Positions 17,472 to 26,961 of a stretch of DNA of 64,000 nucleotides are shown piece after piece. How positions within the stretch are numbered: position 1 is the stretch's first letter; every line of letters begins with the position of its first letter. This stretch comes from Streptomyces fuscichromogenes (GTDB taxonomy: Bacteria; Actinomycetota; Actinomycetes; Streptomycetales; Streptomycetaceae). The translations under genes were made by a program, and so were the position numbers. The notes below the pieces were generated by a model. The model searched no databases, was not told the origin of the DNA, and saw nothing but the letters and a program-made list of their open reading frames with translations. The stretch is taken from contig NZ_BMML01000003.1 in assembly GCF_014645815.1 (NCBI RefSeq), forward strand, positions 124,001 through 188,000, in the 5' to 3' direction.

Positions 17472-19529
17472 TCAGAGTGCCCGCGCCACCAGGAGGGCCA
17501 CGTCGTCGTGGTCGTCGGGGTGGCGGAGGCCGTGGAGGAGGAGGTCGCAGGTCTCTTCCAGTGGGCGGTGGGGTTCGTCCAGGAAGCCGAGGAGGACGTC
17601 GAGGCGGTCGTCGATGGGGTGGCGGCGGGTCTCGACCAGGCCGTCGGTGTACAGCACCAGCAGGTCGCCCGCGTCGAGGGTGACGGTCGTGGTCTCGAAG
17701 GGGACGCCGCCGACGCCGAGCGGGGCGGCCGGCGGCAGCTCCAGCAGGGCCGGCGGCCGGTCGGAGTGCACCAGAGCCGGCGGCATGTGCCCCGCGTTGG
17801 CCATCTCGCAGCGCCTGGTGTGCGGGTCGTACACCGCGTACAGGCAGGTGACGATGTAGTGCTCCAGATCGCAGGTGATCCGGTCCAGGTGCCGCAGCAC
17901 CGAGGCCGGGGGCAGCTCCAGGTCCGCGTAGGCACAGGTGGCGGTGCGCAGCCGGCCCATGGTGGCGGCCGCGTCGATGCCGTTGCCCATCACGTCGCCG
18001 ACGACCAGGGCGGTCCTGTCCTGCGACAGCGGGATCACGTCGTACCAGTCGCCGCCCACCTCGCTGGTCGCCTGGGCCGGTTCGTAGCGGGAGGCCAGTT
18101 CGAGGCCGGTGTGCGAGGGCGGATGGTCGGGCAGGAGGCTGCGCTGGAGGGTGAGGGCGGTGTTGCGGACGCTCTGGAACCAGCGGGCGTTGTCGATGGC
18201 CACGGCCGCCCGGCCCGCCAGCTCGCTGGCGAGGACGACGTCGTCCTCGTCGAAGGGGAGCGGATTGCTGGTCCGTTTGAGGTCGAGGGCGCCCAGTACC
18301 TCGCCGTGCGCGATCAGCGGCACCACGAGATACGAGTGCACGCCCGCCTGCTCCAGCAGGGCGCCGGCCTCCGGGCTGCGGGCGATACGCGGCAGATCGT
18401 GCCTGCCGACCCGCGGGACCAGCACCGGGCGGGCGGTGTGCACGCACAGCGTGACCAGCCGGTCGCCGTCATAGGCCGCGAGGTCACCGGGCGGGTCGGC
18501 GGCCCGCAGCGCGACCGTGGGACCGGCCGCCTTGAGGGCGAGGGCCCGGAACAGCTCCGGGCCGTTGTCGGGGCGGCGCGAGCGGCGCAGGGCGAGCGCC
18601 GAGTCCAGCACGTCCACCGCGACCACGTCCGCGAGCACCGGGGTGGCGACCTCGGCCAGCTCGTGCGCCGTGCGCTCCACCTCCAGCGAGGTGCCCACCC
18701 GGGCCGAGGCGTCCGCGATGAGGGCCAGACGGCGCCGGGCCCGGTCGGCCTCGGCGGCCGCGCGGTGCCGTTCCGTGACGTCGACGACCGAGAGCGCCGC
18801 GCCCAGGACCCGGCCACCGGGATCCTCCAGCCGGTAGAACGACAGCGACCAGGCGCGCTCGTGCTCGGGATCGGCCGGCGGGCGGCCCACGTGGTACTGG
18901 TCGAGCAGCGGCGTGCCCGTGGTCAGCACCTGGCGCAGCGCCGACTCCACGGTGTCGATGTCGGGCAGCGGCAGCGTCTCCCGCAGATGCCGGCCGATGT
19001 GCTCCTCGGCGGGGACGCCGTCGATCCGCTCCAGCGCCGGGTTGACCAGGAGGTAGCACAGGTCGGGATCGAGCAGGGCCAGACCGATCGGGGACTGGTT
19101 GATCAGCCGCTCGCACAGCGCCAGGTCGGTCTCCACCCGCTGCAGCAGGTTGTGGTCCGCGACGATGCCCAGGGCGTAGACGTCGCCGAGGTCGTCCAGC
19201 AGCCGCATGGTGCGGAACTCCATCAGCCGGCTGCTGCCGTCCTTGTGCCGTACCGGGAAGGCACCGGCCCAGCTGTGCCCGGTCTCCAGCACCTCCGTGA
19301 AGACGTTCACCGCCGCCTTCAGATGCTCCGGGTCAATGAGCAGGCGCGCCGCGTTCTTGCAGAGGGCCTCCTCGGACGTGTAGCCGAAGAGATCCTCGGC
19401 CTGGGGGGTCCAGAACACGATCCGGCCCTGTGAGTCCAGCGCCACCGCCGCCACGCTCAGCACGTCCAGCAGACTGGTCGGACGCGGTCTGCCGGAACCT
19501 TCGGCGTCACCGGACCGCAGGGAATCCAT
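17472..19529 (-). CDS. PAS-PAS-GAF-PP2C phosphatase (RsbU-like)
   Basis: 685 aa from ATG 19529, placed 6 nt after GAGGG; an ATG two codons earlier (19535) is also possible. N-terminal PAS (SVAAVALDSQGRIVFWTPQAE), second PAS (SPIGLALLDPDLCYLLVNPA), GAF (ALIADASARVGTSLEVERTAHEL onward), then a SpoIIE/PP2C domain with VGGDWYDVIPL, LVVGDVMGNG, LYTDGLVE and DDVALL. There is no HATPase domain at the end, unlike its divergent neighbour. It probably switches an anti-anti-sigma pathway in response to a small-molecule, light or redox signal. Confidence 0.92.
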   Translation of the reverse strand: MDSLRSGDAEGSGRPRPTSLLDVLSVAAVALDSQGRIVFWTPQAEDLFGYTSEEALCKNAARLLIDPEHLKAAVNVFTEVLETGHSWAGAFPVRHKDGSSRLMEFRTMRLLDDLGDVYALGIVADHNLLQRVETDLALCERLINQSPIGLALLDPDLCYLLVNPALERIDGVPAEEHIGRHLRETLPLPDIDTVESALRQVLTTGTPLLDQYHVGRPPADPEHERAWSLSFYRLEDPGGRVLGAALSVVDVTERHRAAAEADRARRRLALIADASARVGTSLEVERTAHELAEVATPVLADVVAVDVLDSALALRRSRRPDNGPELFRALALKAAGPTVALRAADPPGDLAAYDGDRLVTLCVHTARPVLVPRVGRHDLPRIARSPEAGALLEQAGVHSYLVVPLIAHGEVLGALDLKRTSNPLPFDEDDVVLASELAGRAAVAIDNARWFQSVRNTALTLQRSLLPDHPPSHTGLELASRYEPAQATSEVGGDWYDVIPLSQDRTALVVGDVMGNGIDAAATMGRLRTATCAYADLELPPASVLRHLDRITCDLEHYIVTCLYAVYDPHTRRCEMANAGHMPPALVHSDRPPALLELPPAAPLGVGGVPFETTTVTLDAGDLLVLYTDGLVETRRHPIDDRLDVLLGFLDEPHRPLEETCDLLLHGLRHPDDHDDVALLVARAL

Positions 19530-19729
19530 CGCCATCCCTCAACCACCTCCACCGGCCGCCGGACCGATGCCGCTGCCACGGCCCTTCCATGCTGCCCCCG
19601 CCCGCGGCTCGCCCCAACTCCAGACCGGGTACCCCGGACCGCGCACGACCTCACCCGGCCCGGCACCGGGCGGGCCGTGCGCGACGCGTGGACAAGCAGG
19701 AACATGGGGGTACGTACAGGATGTAGCCA

Positions 19730-22207
19730 ATGGATTCTCCGCGAGAAGACCTGGAAGATCTCGACGTGCCGACCACCGTGGGGCCGCACGAGTTCCTGGA
19801 CGCCTCCAGCGACGCCGCGGCGGTGCTGTCGGCCGAGGGCGACGTGATCGGCTGGACCCGTGGCGCCGAGGCCCTGCTGGGCCGACCGGCCGCCGCGGTG
19901 CTGGGCCGCCCGGCGGCGCGGCTGCTCGCCATGCGGGTCGATCCGGCCCGAGCAGCCGGTGTCGCCGAGCGCTGCCGCTCCGGCATGGGATGGAGCGGGC
20001 TCGTCCCGGTACGGCACCACGACGGCCGCAGCGTCGTCGTCGACCTACGGGTCTCCGCGTCCTTCCGCATCGACGGCGCGGAGTGCTTCCTGCTCTCGGC
20101 GCGGGAGCAGCGCCCGCAGTGGGCGATGGGCCAGTCCGTCCTCGACGGGTTCCTCACCCGCTCACCGATCGGCATGGCCGTGATGGACCTGGAGCTGCGG
20201 TACGTCTGGCTGAACGACACCCTGGAGCAGTTCGGCGGCGTACCGCGCGAGCAGCGCCTGGGGCGCCGGCTGAGCGAACTGCTGCCCGGGTTGCAGGGCA
20301 GCACCATCGAAGCCCTGATGCGCAAGGTGCTCGCGACCCGGGAGCCGGTCACCGACTACGAGTACCTCGGCTGGAGCTGGTCCGATCCGCACCGCCAGCG
20401 CGCCTACTCGACGTCGTTCTTCCCCCTCGTCGCCCCGGACGACAGCGTGACCGGCGTCTGCTACCTGGTCTCCGACGTCACCGAGCGCTGGACCGCCCGG
20501 CAGCTGCTGTCGATGGTCAACGAGGCCGGCACGCGCGTCGGGACCACCCTCGACGTGCTGCGCACCGCCCAGGAGCTCGCCGACTTCGCCGTCCCGCGCT
20601 TCGCCGACTTCGTCATCGTCGACCTCCTGGAGCCCGTCCTCAGCGCCGAGGGGCACGGCGCCTGGCTGACCGACGCGGGCCCGGCCCCCGCCCGCCCGGT
20701 GATGCGCCGCGCCGCGCTGCGGACCGTCCGCGAGGGCAGCCCCGAGGCCGTGGCGCAGGTCGGCGACACGGTGGACTTCCTGCCCCCGCCGCACGGCGTC
20801 GACCTGCTCATCAGCGGTGATGCCGTCCTCATCCCCGAGCTCGACCCGGAGGACCACCTGTGGATCACCCACCAGCCCGAACGGGCGGCACGCATCCGGG
20901 AGTTCGGGCTGCACTCCCTCATCTCGGTCCCGATGCGCGCGCGTGACACCACCCTGGGCCTCACCACGTTCGCCCGCTCCCGCAACCCGGCCTCCTTCCA
21001 GTCCGACGACGTCCTGCTCGCCCAGGAACTGGTCGCACGTGCCGCCCTCTGCGTCGACAACGCCCGCCGCTACACCCGGGAGCACACGGCGGCGGTCACC
21101 CTCCAGCGGAGCCTGCTGCCCCAGGTCCTGACCGGCGGCACGGCCCTGGACGTGGCCTCCTCCTACCTGCCGGCGGACGCGACGGGCGGTGTGGGCGGTG
21201 ACTGGTTCGACGTGATCCCGCTGTCCGGTGCCCGGGTCGGCCTGGTCGTCGGCGACGTGGTCGGCCACGGCCTCGCCGCGGCGGCGAGCATGGGCCGGCT
21301 GCGCACCGCCGTGCAGACCCTCGCCGACATGGAGATGCCCCCCGACGAACTCCTCGCCCACCTGGACGACCTCGTGCTGCGGCTGGGGGACGAGGGGAAC
21401 GCGGCTGCGGCCGTGGCGGGCAGCACGGACACGTTCGTCGGGGCGACCTGCCTGTACGCCGTCTACGACCCGGTGGGCCGGCGGTGCACGATGGCCCGGG
21501 CCGGACACCCGCCGCCGGTGGTCGTGACACCCGACGGGCACGCCTACTTTCCGGAGATCCCCGCCGGGCCGCCGCTGGGGCTCGGCGGCATGGCCTTCGA
21601 GGCCACCGAGATCGAACTCGCCGAGGGCAGTCTGTTCGGCCTGTACACCGACGGCCTCATCGAGGGCACCGACCAGGACGTCGAGCTGGGCATGGCCCGC
21701 CTCCGCGCCGCACTGGCCAGTCCCGGTACCGACCTCGACACGCTGTGCACGGCGGCCGTGCAGCAACTGGTCCCGGTACCCCAACCCGACGACATCGCCC
21801 TGCTGTTGGCCCGCACCCAGGCCCTGGGCGCCGACCAGGTCGTCTCCTGGGACGTGCCCGTCGACCCGGCCGCCGTCGCCGAGGTCCGGGCCAAGGCGGT
21901 CCGTCAGGTGGCCGAGTGGGGTTACGGCGAACTGGCCGCGACCACCGAACTCATCGTCAGCGAACTGGTCACCAACGCCATCCGCTACGCCGAACCGCCC
22001 ATCAGCCTAAGGCTGTTGCGCGACTCCCGGCTGACCTGCGAGGTCGCCGACGCCAGCAGCACCGCACCCCGGCTGCGGCACGCCCGCAGCACCGACGAGG
22101 GCGGCCGCGGTCTCTTCCTGGTGGCCCAGCTCGCCCACCGCTGGGGCGCCCGCTACACCGGAGCAGGCAAGATCATCTGGGCCGAGCAGGAGATCCCCGG
22201 GGGGTGA
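19730..22207 (+). CDS. PAS-PAS-GAF-PP2C-HATPase regulator
   Basis: 825 aa from ATG 19730. Same order as the divergent gene (PAS with AEGDVIGWTRGAEALLG; PAS with SPIGMAVMDLELRYVWLND; GAF; PP2C with VGGDWFDVIPL, VVGDVVGHG, LYTDGLIEG and DDIALLLA) plus a C-terminal HATPase_c of the RsbW type (SELVTNAIRYAEPP, DEGGRGLFLVAQLAHRWG). It therefore combines phosphatase and anti-sigma/kinase-like modules in one chain. The 200-bp divergent intergenic region suggests shared control. Confidence 0.92.
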   Translation: MDSPREDLEDLDVPTTVGPHEFLDASSDAAAVLSAEGDVIGWTRGAEALLGRPAAAVLGRPAARLLAMRVDPARAAGVAERCRSGMGWSGLVPVRHHDGRSVVVDLRVSASFRIDGAECFLLSAREQRPQWAMGQSVLDGFLTRSPIGMAVMDLELRYVWLNDTLEQFGGVPREQRLGRRLSELLPGLQGSTIEALMRKVLATREPVTDYEYLGWSWSDPHRQRAYSTSFFPLVAPDDSVTGVCYLVSDVTERWTARQLLSMVNEAGTRVGTTLDVLRTAQELADFAVPRFADFVIVDLLEPVLSAEGHGAWLTDAGPAPARPVMRRAALRTVREGSPEAVAQVGDTVDFLPPPHGVDLLISGDAVLIPELDPEDHLWITHQPERAARIREFGLHSLISVPMRARDTTLGLTTFARSRNPASFQSDDVLLAQELVARAALCVDNARRYTREHTAAVTLQRSLLPQVLTGGTALDVASSYLPADATGGVGGDWFDVIPLSGARVGLVVGDVVGHGLAAAASMGRLRTAVQTLADMEMPPDELLAHLDDLVLRLGDEGNAAAAVAGSTDTFVGATCLYAVYDPVGRRCTMARAGHPPPVVVTPDGHAYFPEIPAGPPLGLGGMAFEATEIELAEGSLFGLYTDGLIEGTDQDVELGMARLRAALASPGTDLDTLCTAAVQQLVPVPQPDDIALLLARTQALGADQVVSWDVPVDPAAVAEVRAKAVRQVAEWGYGELAATTELIVSELVTNAIRYAEPPISLRLLRDSRLTCEVADASSTAPRLRHARSTDEGGRGLFLVAQLAHRWGARYTGAGKIIWAEQEIPGG

Positions 22208-22305
22208 CCGGCGGCGGCCCGGCCGCCCTGGCGCCCTGTCGAATTCGCACGTTTGGTCGTACGCTGTCAATTCATAAGGATTCGGCAGCAATTGGGGGAG
22301 CGGCC

Positions 22306-24021
22306 ATGTCCGGAGACTCGTACGGCCCGAACCAGGAACCGCCGAACCAGGAACCGCCGAGCCAAGGACCGCCGAGCCAGGGACCGCCGGACCACGGCTT
22401 CCCGAGCCAGGGCTTCCCGAATCAGGGTGTTCCGCACCAGGCCTATCCGTACCAGGCCTTCCCCGGTCCGGCCTTCCCGGGTCCGGGCTCCTTCGTGCCG
22501 CCCATGCCGGCGAGTCCGCCGCCCGCCCCGCCGGACGCCCTGCGCGCCACCGCCGTCGCCCTGCTCAACCTGAGCGGCCTCGGACTCGGCTATCTGCTCC
22601 TGCGAAGATGGATCCCGACGGCCGCGTGTCTGGCGGCCACCGCCGTCCTGCTGTTCGTGGCCCTGCCCGCGGACGCCGACGGTGTGTCCGGAGCCGCGCT
22701 CGTCCTGTACGCCGTGTTCCTCCTGCTGGCCGCCGTCCACGGCTGGTTCGCCGGCCTGCGCACCCGCCTGGTGTGGCCGGGGCAGCGCCCCGTCGCGCTG
22801 GTGCTGGGCGTCGTCCTGCTCGCCGTCCCGGTGGGCGGCGCGCTCTGGTACGACAGCGCGCGGAACGAAGCCGTCGAACGCGCCCTCCTCGGCCGTCTCG
22901 ACCGCGCCGACGAACAGGTGGCCGCGGCCGGCCGCCAGGACTTCACCACCGCGAAGTCCGACTACCGGGAGGCGCTGGCCGTCTACCGCGACCTCGCCGT
23001 CCACCACTCCGGCTCGCGCGCCGCCGCCCAGGTACCCGACAGTCTGCAGACCTACTACACGACGGTCGCGGCGGCCTACAGCCACCGCGACTACTGCTCG
23101 GCCGTCGCACCGCTCGAATACCTGCGGACGGTGCCCGACTCCATACCGAAGGACCAGCTCGGCACGCTCGCCCACTGGCCCGACGACCGGCTCGCCACCT
23201 CGCTGTACGAGTGCGGGGCGGACGGCCTCGCCGGCGGCACGACCGGCTGGGCCGGCCAGTTCGGCGACCTGCTGAGCACCTTCCCCGACTCCGGCCAGGC
23301 CGCCAAGGTGGTACCCGCCGTGACCGCGGCCGAGGCGAAGGCCGCCAAGGCCGTCGCCGGCAAGGACCCCTGTACCGCCGTCACGCGGCTGCACACGCTG
23401 AACACCGAGATCATCCAGCTGTCGAACGGTTCGGGCGCCCAGAGCGACGCCCTGACCGCGGTCGCCGGGCGGGCCGACCGCAGCGGTGACTCGGGGGAGT
23501 ACCAGTGCGGCGTCAAGCAGTACAAGGACGGTGACTTCGAGCAGGCGCAGCAGACCATGCAGCAGTTCGCGACCGACAACCCGCACGACAGGAACCTCGC
23601 TCGGGCCCGGAAGATAGCCATCGGCGCCGAGGTCGCCCAGACCCTCCCGGCCGCCGGCAAGAAGCTGCCCACCACCGACTCCGGCGGCGGCATCACCGTG
23701 ACCGTCAAGAACGACAGCCCCGACGACATCACCGTCCTGTACACGGGCCCGGTCACCGGCAGCTTCACCCTGAAGGCGTGCGGCAGCTGCAAGGCGTACT
23801 CGTTCGCCAGCCCGCTGATCAGCGGCTGGGAGCCGTGCAGCGACAGCGGCAAGAAGTACCCGCAGCGCACCATCAGCCTGCCGCCCGGCACCACGTACTT
23901 CGTGCACAAGCCGAAGAGCGACAGCACCGCCACCCCGGGCTCCGACACCGCCAAACTGCGCTACGGCTACATCTACACGGAGTGCGCGTACACGACGCGG
24001 ACTCTGGGGTCCAGCTACTGA
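22306..24021 (+). CDS. Membrane protein with Pro/Gln-rich N-terminal repeats, function unknown
   Basis: 571 aa from ATG 22306 with GGGGGAG upstream. Residues ~8-75 are Pro/Gly/Gln-rich repeats (NQEPP, SQGPP, SQGFP, HQAYP). Three hydrophobic segments follow (for example AVALLNLSGLGLGYLLL and ALVLGVVLLAVPVGGALW), then a long extracytoplasmic part with paired Cys residues and TPR-like stretches (QYKDGDFEQAQQTMQQF). The last domain contains CGSCKAYSF and YTECAY. It is followed 43 bp later by a Ser/Thr kinase on the same strand and could be co-transcribed with it. No function is assigned. Confidence 0.85.
   Translation: MSGDSYGPNQEPPNQEPPSQGPPSQGPPDHGFPSQGFPNQGVPHQAYPYQAFPGPAFPGPGSFVPPMPASPPPAPPDALRATAVALLNLSGLGLGYLLLRRWIPTAACLAATAVLLFVALPADADGVSGAALVLYAVFLLLAAVHGWFAGLRTRLVWPGQRPVALVLGVVLLAVPVGGALWYDSARNEAVERALLGRLDRADEQVAAAGRQDFTTAKSDYREALAVYRDLAVHHSGSRAAAQVPDSLQTYYTTVAAAYSHRDYCSAVAPLEYLRTVPDSIPKDQLGTLAHWPDDRLATSLYECGADGLAGGTTGWAGQFGDLLSTFPDSGQAAKVVPAVTAAEAKAAKAVAGKDPCTAVTRLHTLNTEIIQLSNGSGAQSDALTAVAGRADRSGDSGEYQCGVKQYKDGDFEQAQQTMQQFATDNPHDRNLARARKIAIGAEVAQTLPAAGKKLPTTDSGGGITVTVKNDSPDDITVLYTGPVTGSFTLKACGSCKAYSFASPLISGWEPCSDSGKKYPQRTISLPPGTTYFVHKPKSDSTATPGSDTAKLRYGYIYTECAYTTRTLGSSY
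22330..22389. repeat. 15-bp tandem repeat coding for NQEPP/SQGPP
   Basis: Four 15-bp units, consensus A(A/G)CCA(G/A)G(A/G)ACCGCCG, the first two identical, in frame within the membrane-protein gene. Confidence 0.85.
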
Positions 24022-24064
24022 GCGGGACGGGGGGCTGTCGGCGGGGCCAACTAAGCTCCCGCGC

Positions 24065-25687
24065 ATGAACGACGAGGGCAGGGACGACCCCGCGAGACGG
24101 GTTGTCGACGGGCGGTTCGAGCTGGAGGCACGGCTCGGTGGCGGTGGCATGGGCATGGTGTGGCGGGCCACCGACCTGGTGCTGCGGCGCAGTGTGGCCG
24201 TGAAGGAGGTCCGGCCGTCCGACCCCGGGCTCGCCGAGTGGGACCCGGAGGCCGCGCGGCTGCTGCGGGAGCGGGTGTTGCGGGAGGCCCGTGCCCTGGC
24301 CCGGGTCGACCATCCGAACGTGGTGACGATCCATCACATAGTCGACGGCGGCCCGGGGACCTACCCGTGGATCGTCATGGAACTCGTGACCGGCGGCTCG
24401 CTGGCCGACCGCCTCGCCGCCGGCCCGATGAACCCGGTCGAGGCCGCGCGGATCGGCCGCGAGGTGCTGGCGGCGCTCGGTGCCGCCCACGCGGCCGGCA
24501 TCGAACACCGCGACGTGAAACCCGCCAACGTCCTGCTGCGCCCCGACGGCCGCCCCGTGCTCACCGACTTCGGCATCGCGGCCGTCCGCGAGGCCACCGC
24601 TCTCACCGCCACCGGCTCGGTCATCGGCACACCCGACTACATGGCGCCGGAGCGTGTCTCCGGCAAGGACGGCGGGCCGGCCGCCGACCTGTGGTCGCTC
24701 GCGATGATGCTGTACGTCGCCGTCGAAGGCCACCATCCGCTGCGCCGGGGCACGACCCTCGCCACGCTCGCCGCGGTCCTCGCCGAGGACGTCCCGCCGC
24801 CGCTCCGGGCCGGGCCGCTGACCGACGTCCTGGCCCGCGTCCTGGTGCGCGACCCGGCGGCCCGCCCCGACGCCGCCGAACTGGACCGGCTGCTGGTCCG
24901 GGCCGCCCGGCAGACCGAGTCCGTGACCTCCTTCCCCCTGCAACCCCCGTCCGCGCCACCGCGGGACGCCTCGCCGCAGCCCGTCGTACCGCCCGGCGTC
25001 GTACCGCAGGACACCACGCCCACGTCCCTGCGGCCCGCACCGCGGCGCCGCCGGACCCTCCTGCTGCTGCCCACGGCCGCGGTGGCCGTCGCCGGCGCGC
25101 TCGTGTGGACGAACCTGCCGGACACCGACAGCCACACCTCCGGGTCCAAGGGCTCCACCACCGCGCCCGCCACGACATCGCCCTCGGCCGGGAGCACCGC
25201 CTCACCCACCGCCGCGCCGACGGCCGCCGCCACCGACCTGCTGACCCCGCAGGGCATCCGCACCGCCGTCGCGGCCTTCGAGAAGCAGACCGGCCGGGAC
25301 CGCTTCGGCAAGCTCACGGTGTACCCCGAGTACGTCATCGCCTACCTGATGGTGAAGGGCAGCGACACCGCGTACGACATGTACACCTACCGCGTGGGAC
25401 AGGGCGTGCAGAAGGACATCATCTCCAGCAGCCTGACCGGCGACGAGACGCCCGTCCGCCTCGACGGCTTCGACTGGGACAAGGTCCCCGCGCTGCTGGC
25501 CCAGGCCCGCAGACAGCTCAAGGTGCCCGACCCGGACAGCCGATACCTGGTCGTGGACCTGCCGGGCAACGCCTTCGGCGATCCCGCCGGGATGTCCGTC
25601 TACCTCAGCAACAAGTACAGCCAGAGCGGGTACCTCCAGACGGACGCGAAGGGCAAGGTCGTCAGGGTGGTGCCGTACGACGGCTGA
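24065..25687 (+). CDS. Ser/Thr protein kinase with one membrane segment and an extracytoplasmic domain
   Basis: 540 aa from ATG 24065. Kinase domain about residues 15-280: glycine loop LGGGGMGMVW, VAVKEV with the catalytic Lys, HRDVKPANVLL, DFGIA and GTPDYMAPE. Then comes a proline-rich juxtamembrane region, one TM helix (RTLLLLPTAAVAVAGALVW) and a Ser/Thr/Ala linker. The ~160-residue external domain is not a PASTA repeat (LTPQGIRTAVAAFEKQTG...KVVRVVPYDG). It is a PknB-type eukaryotic-like kinase. Targets are unknown; the upstream membrane protein is a candidate partner. Confidence 0.93.
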   Translation: MNDEGRDDPARRVVDGRFELEARLGGGGMGMVWRATDLVLRRSVAVKEVRPSDPGLAEWDPEAARLLRERVLREARALARVDHPNVVTIHHIVDGGPGTYPWIVMELVTGGSLADRLAAGPMNPVEAARIGREVLAALGAAHAAGIEHRDVKPANVLLRPDGRPVLTDFGIAAVREATALTATGSVIGTPDYMAPERVSGKDGGPAADLWSLAMMLYVAVEGHHPLRRGTTLATLAAVLAEDVPPPLRAGPLTDVLARVLVRDPAARPDAAELDRLLVRAARQTESVTSFPLQPPSAPPRDASPQPVVPPGVVPQDTTPTSLRPAPRRRRTLLLLPTAAVAVAGALVWTNLPDTDSHTSGSKGSTTAPATTSPSAGSTASPTAAPTAAATDLLTPQGIRTAVAAFEKQTGRDRFGKLTVYPEYVIAYLMVKGSDTAYDMYTYRVGQGVQKDIISSSLTGDETPVRLDGFDWDKVPALLAQARRQLKVPDPDSRYLVVDLPGNAFGDPAGMSVYLSNKYSQSGYLQTDAKGKVVRVVPYDG

Positions 25688-25743
25688 GCGCGCGGCCCGG
25701 GGCCGGCCGGGCGGGCGCGGGTCGGGGGCGGTCCGGGCGCACT

Positions 25744-25785
25744 TGGTCTACACCATTGACATGTACGCGTAGCCGGGCCTTCAAT
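25744..25785 (+). promoter_or_regulatory. DasR-like operator overlapping a -35/-10 promoter
   Basis: TGGTCTACACCA (25744-25755) differs by one base from the core of the DasR-responsive element TGGTCTAGACCA; flanking positions match less well. It abuts TTGACA (25756-25761) and, 18 nt on, TTCAAT (25780-25785). This placement would let a GntR-type repressor block the promoter of the ThuA-ricin gene. Confidence 0.5.
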
Positions 25786-25836
25786 GCGGCTCAGCCGGAT
25801 ATGTGTCCGGTGGTCATGTATGAGGAAGGCCCTCGC

Positions 25837-26961
25837 ATGATCACCCCCCACCCGCACCTCACCTGGCCGCGCACCCTGTCAGGACTGTTCGCCCTGGCCG
25901 CGGTCGTGCTCGGCATCCAGGCCGGCCCCGTCGGCCACGACGCCCACGCCGCCACCACCGTCAACGTGATCGCCTTCTACGACGGCACCTACGACGCGGC
26001 CCACATCAGCTTCGACCACGAGGCCAACAGCTGGTTTCCGCAGGCCGGCGCTGCGGGCGGCTTCACCTACACCGCGACCACGGACTGGAGCCGGCTCAAC
26101 GCCTCGACCCTGGCCGGCTACCAGGTCGTCATGTTCCTCGACGACTATCCGCACACCGCGTCGCAACAGTCCGCCTTCCGGACCTACATGGCGGGCGGCG
26201 GCGGTTTCATCGGCTTCCACGTCTCCGCGTACAACGACGACTCCAGCGACTGGCCCTGGTACCACGACACCTTCCTCGGCACCGGCACCTTCAGGAGCAA
26301 CTCCTGGGGGCCGACCCAGGAGACCCTGCAGATCGACGACCCCTCGCACCCCGCGACCGCCGACCTCCCGTCCACCCTCACGTCCTCGGTGAGCGAGTGG
26401 TACAGCTGGCAGAACGACCTGCGGCAGAACCCGGCCATCGACATCCTCGCCTCGATGGCCGCGTCCACCTTCCCGGTCGGCACCGACCCCGACCAGAGCT
26501 GGTACAGCGGCTACTACCCGATCGTCTGGTCCAACCGCGACTACAGGATGGTCTACAACAACTTCGGCCACAACGCGATGGACTACGCGACCGACACCGC
26601 CCTGTCGTCGACGTTCGCGAGCGACCGGCAGAACCAGCTCCTGCTCCAGGAGATCAAGTGGGCGTCCGGCCGGTCCGGTCCGGTCACCCCGCCCACGAGC
26701 GCCACCGGCCCGATCCACGGCTACGGCGGCAAGTGCGTGGACGTCACCGGGGCCGGCACCGCCGACGGCACCAAGGTGCAGCTGTACGACTGCAACGGCA
26801 CGGGGTCACAGGTCTGGCGGACCGGCACGAACGGCTCGCTGGTCAATCCGCAGTCGGGCAAGTGCCTCGACGCCACCGGCCCGAGCTCGGCCAACGGCAC
26901 CCGGCTCCAGATCTGGTCCTGCTCGGGAGCCGCCAACCAGAACTGGACCCTGCCTTCCTGA
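25837..26961 (+). CDS. Secreted ThuA-like protein with C-terminal ricin-type lectin domain
   Basis: 374 aa from ATG 25837, 7 nt after GAGGAAGG. Signal peptide to about DAHA-ATTV. Residues ~40-275 form a ThuA/class-I glutamine-amidotransferase-like fold (VNVIAFYDG, YQVVMFLDDYP, GGGGFIGFHVSAYN, YNNFGHNAMDY). Residues ~290-374 are a short ricin B-type lectin with the KCVDVTG, VQLYDCNG, GKCLDATG and LQIWSCSG repeats. ThuA proteins act on sugars or glycans; with a lectin tail this one probably works on polysaccharide outside the cell. The substrate is unknown. Confidence 0.85.
   Translation: MITPHPHLTWPRTLSGLFALAAVVLGIQAGPVGHDAHAATTVNVIAFYDGTYDAAHISFDHEANSWFPQAGAAGGFTYTATTDWSRLNASTLAGYQVVMFLDDYPHTASQQSAFRTYMAGGGGFIGFHVSAYNDDSSDWPWYHDTFLGTGTFRSNSWGPTQETLQIDDPSHPATADLPSTLTSSVSEWYSWQNDLRQNPAIDILASMAASTFPVGTDPDQSWYSGYYPIVWSNRDYRMVYNNFGHNAMDYATDTALSSTFASDRQNQLLLQEIKWASGRSGPVTPPTSATGPIHGYGGKCVDVTGAGTADGTKVQLYDCNGTGSQVWRTGTNGSLVNPQSGKCLDATGPSSANGTRLQIWSCSGAANQNWTLPS

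Noticed and set aside
14888..17935. Long minus-strand frame (about 1000 codons) opposite the esterase and TPR genes
   Set aside because: Composition is typical of an antisense shadow, and both genes on the other strand have clear family motifs.
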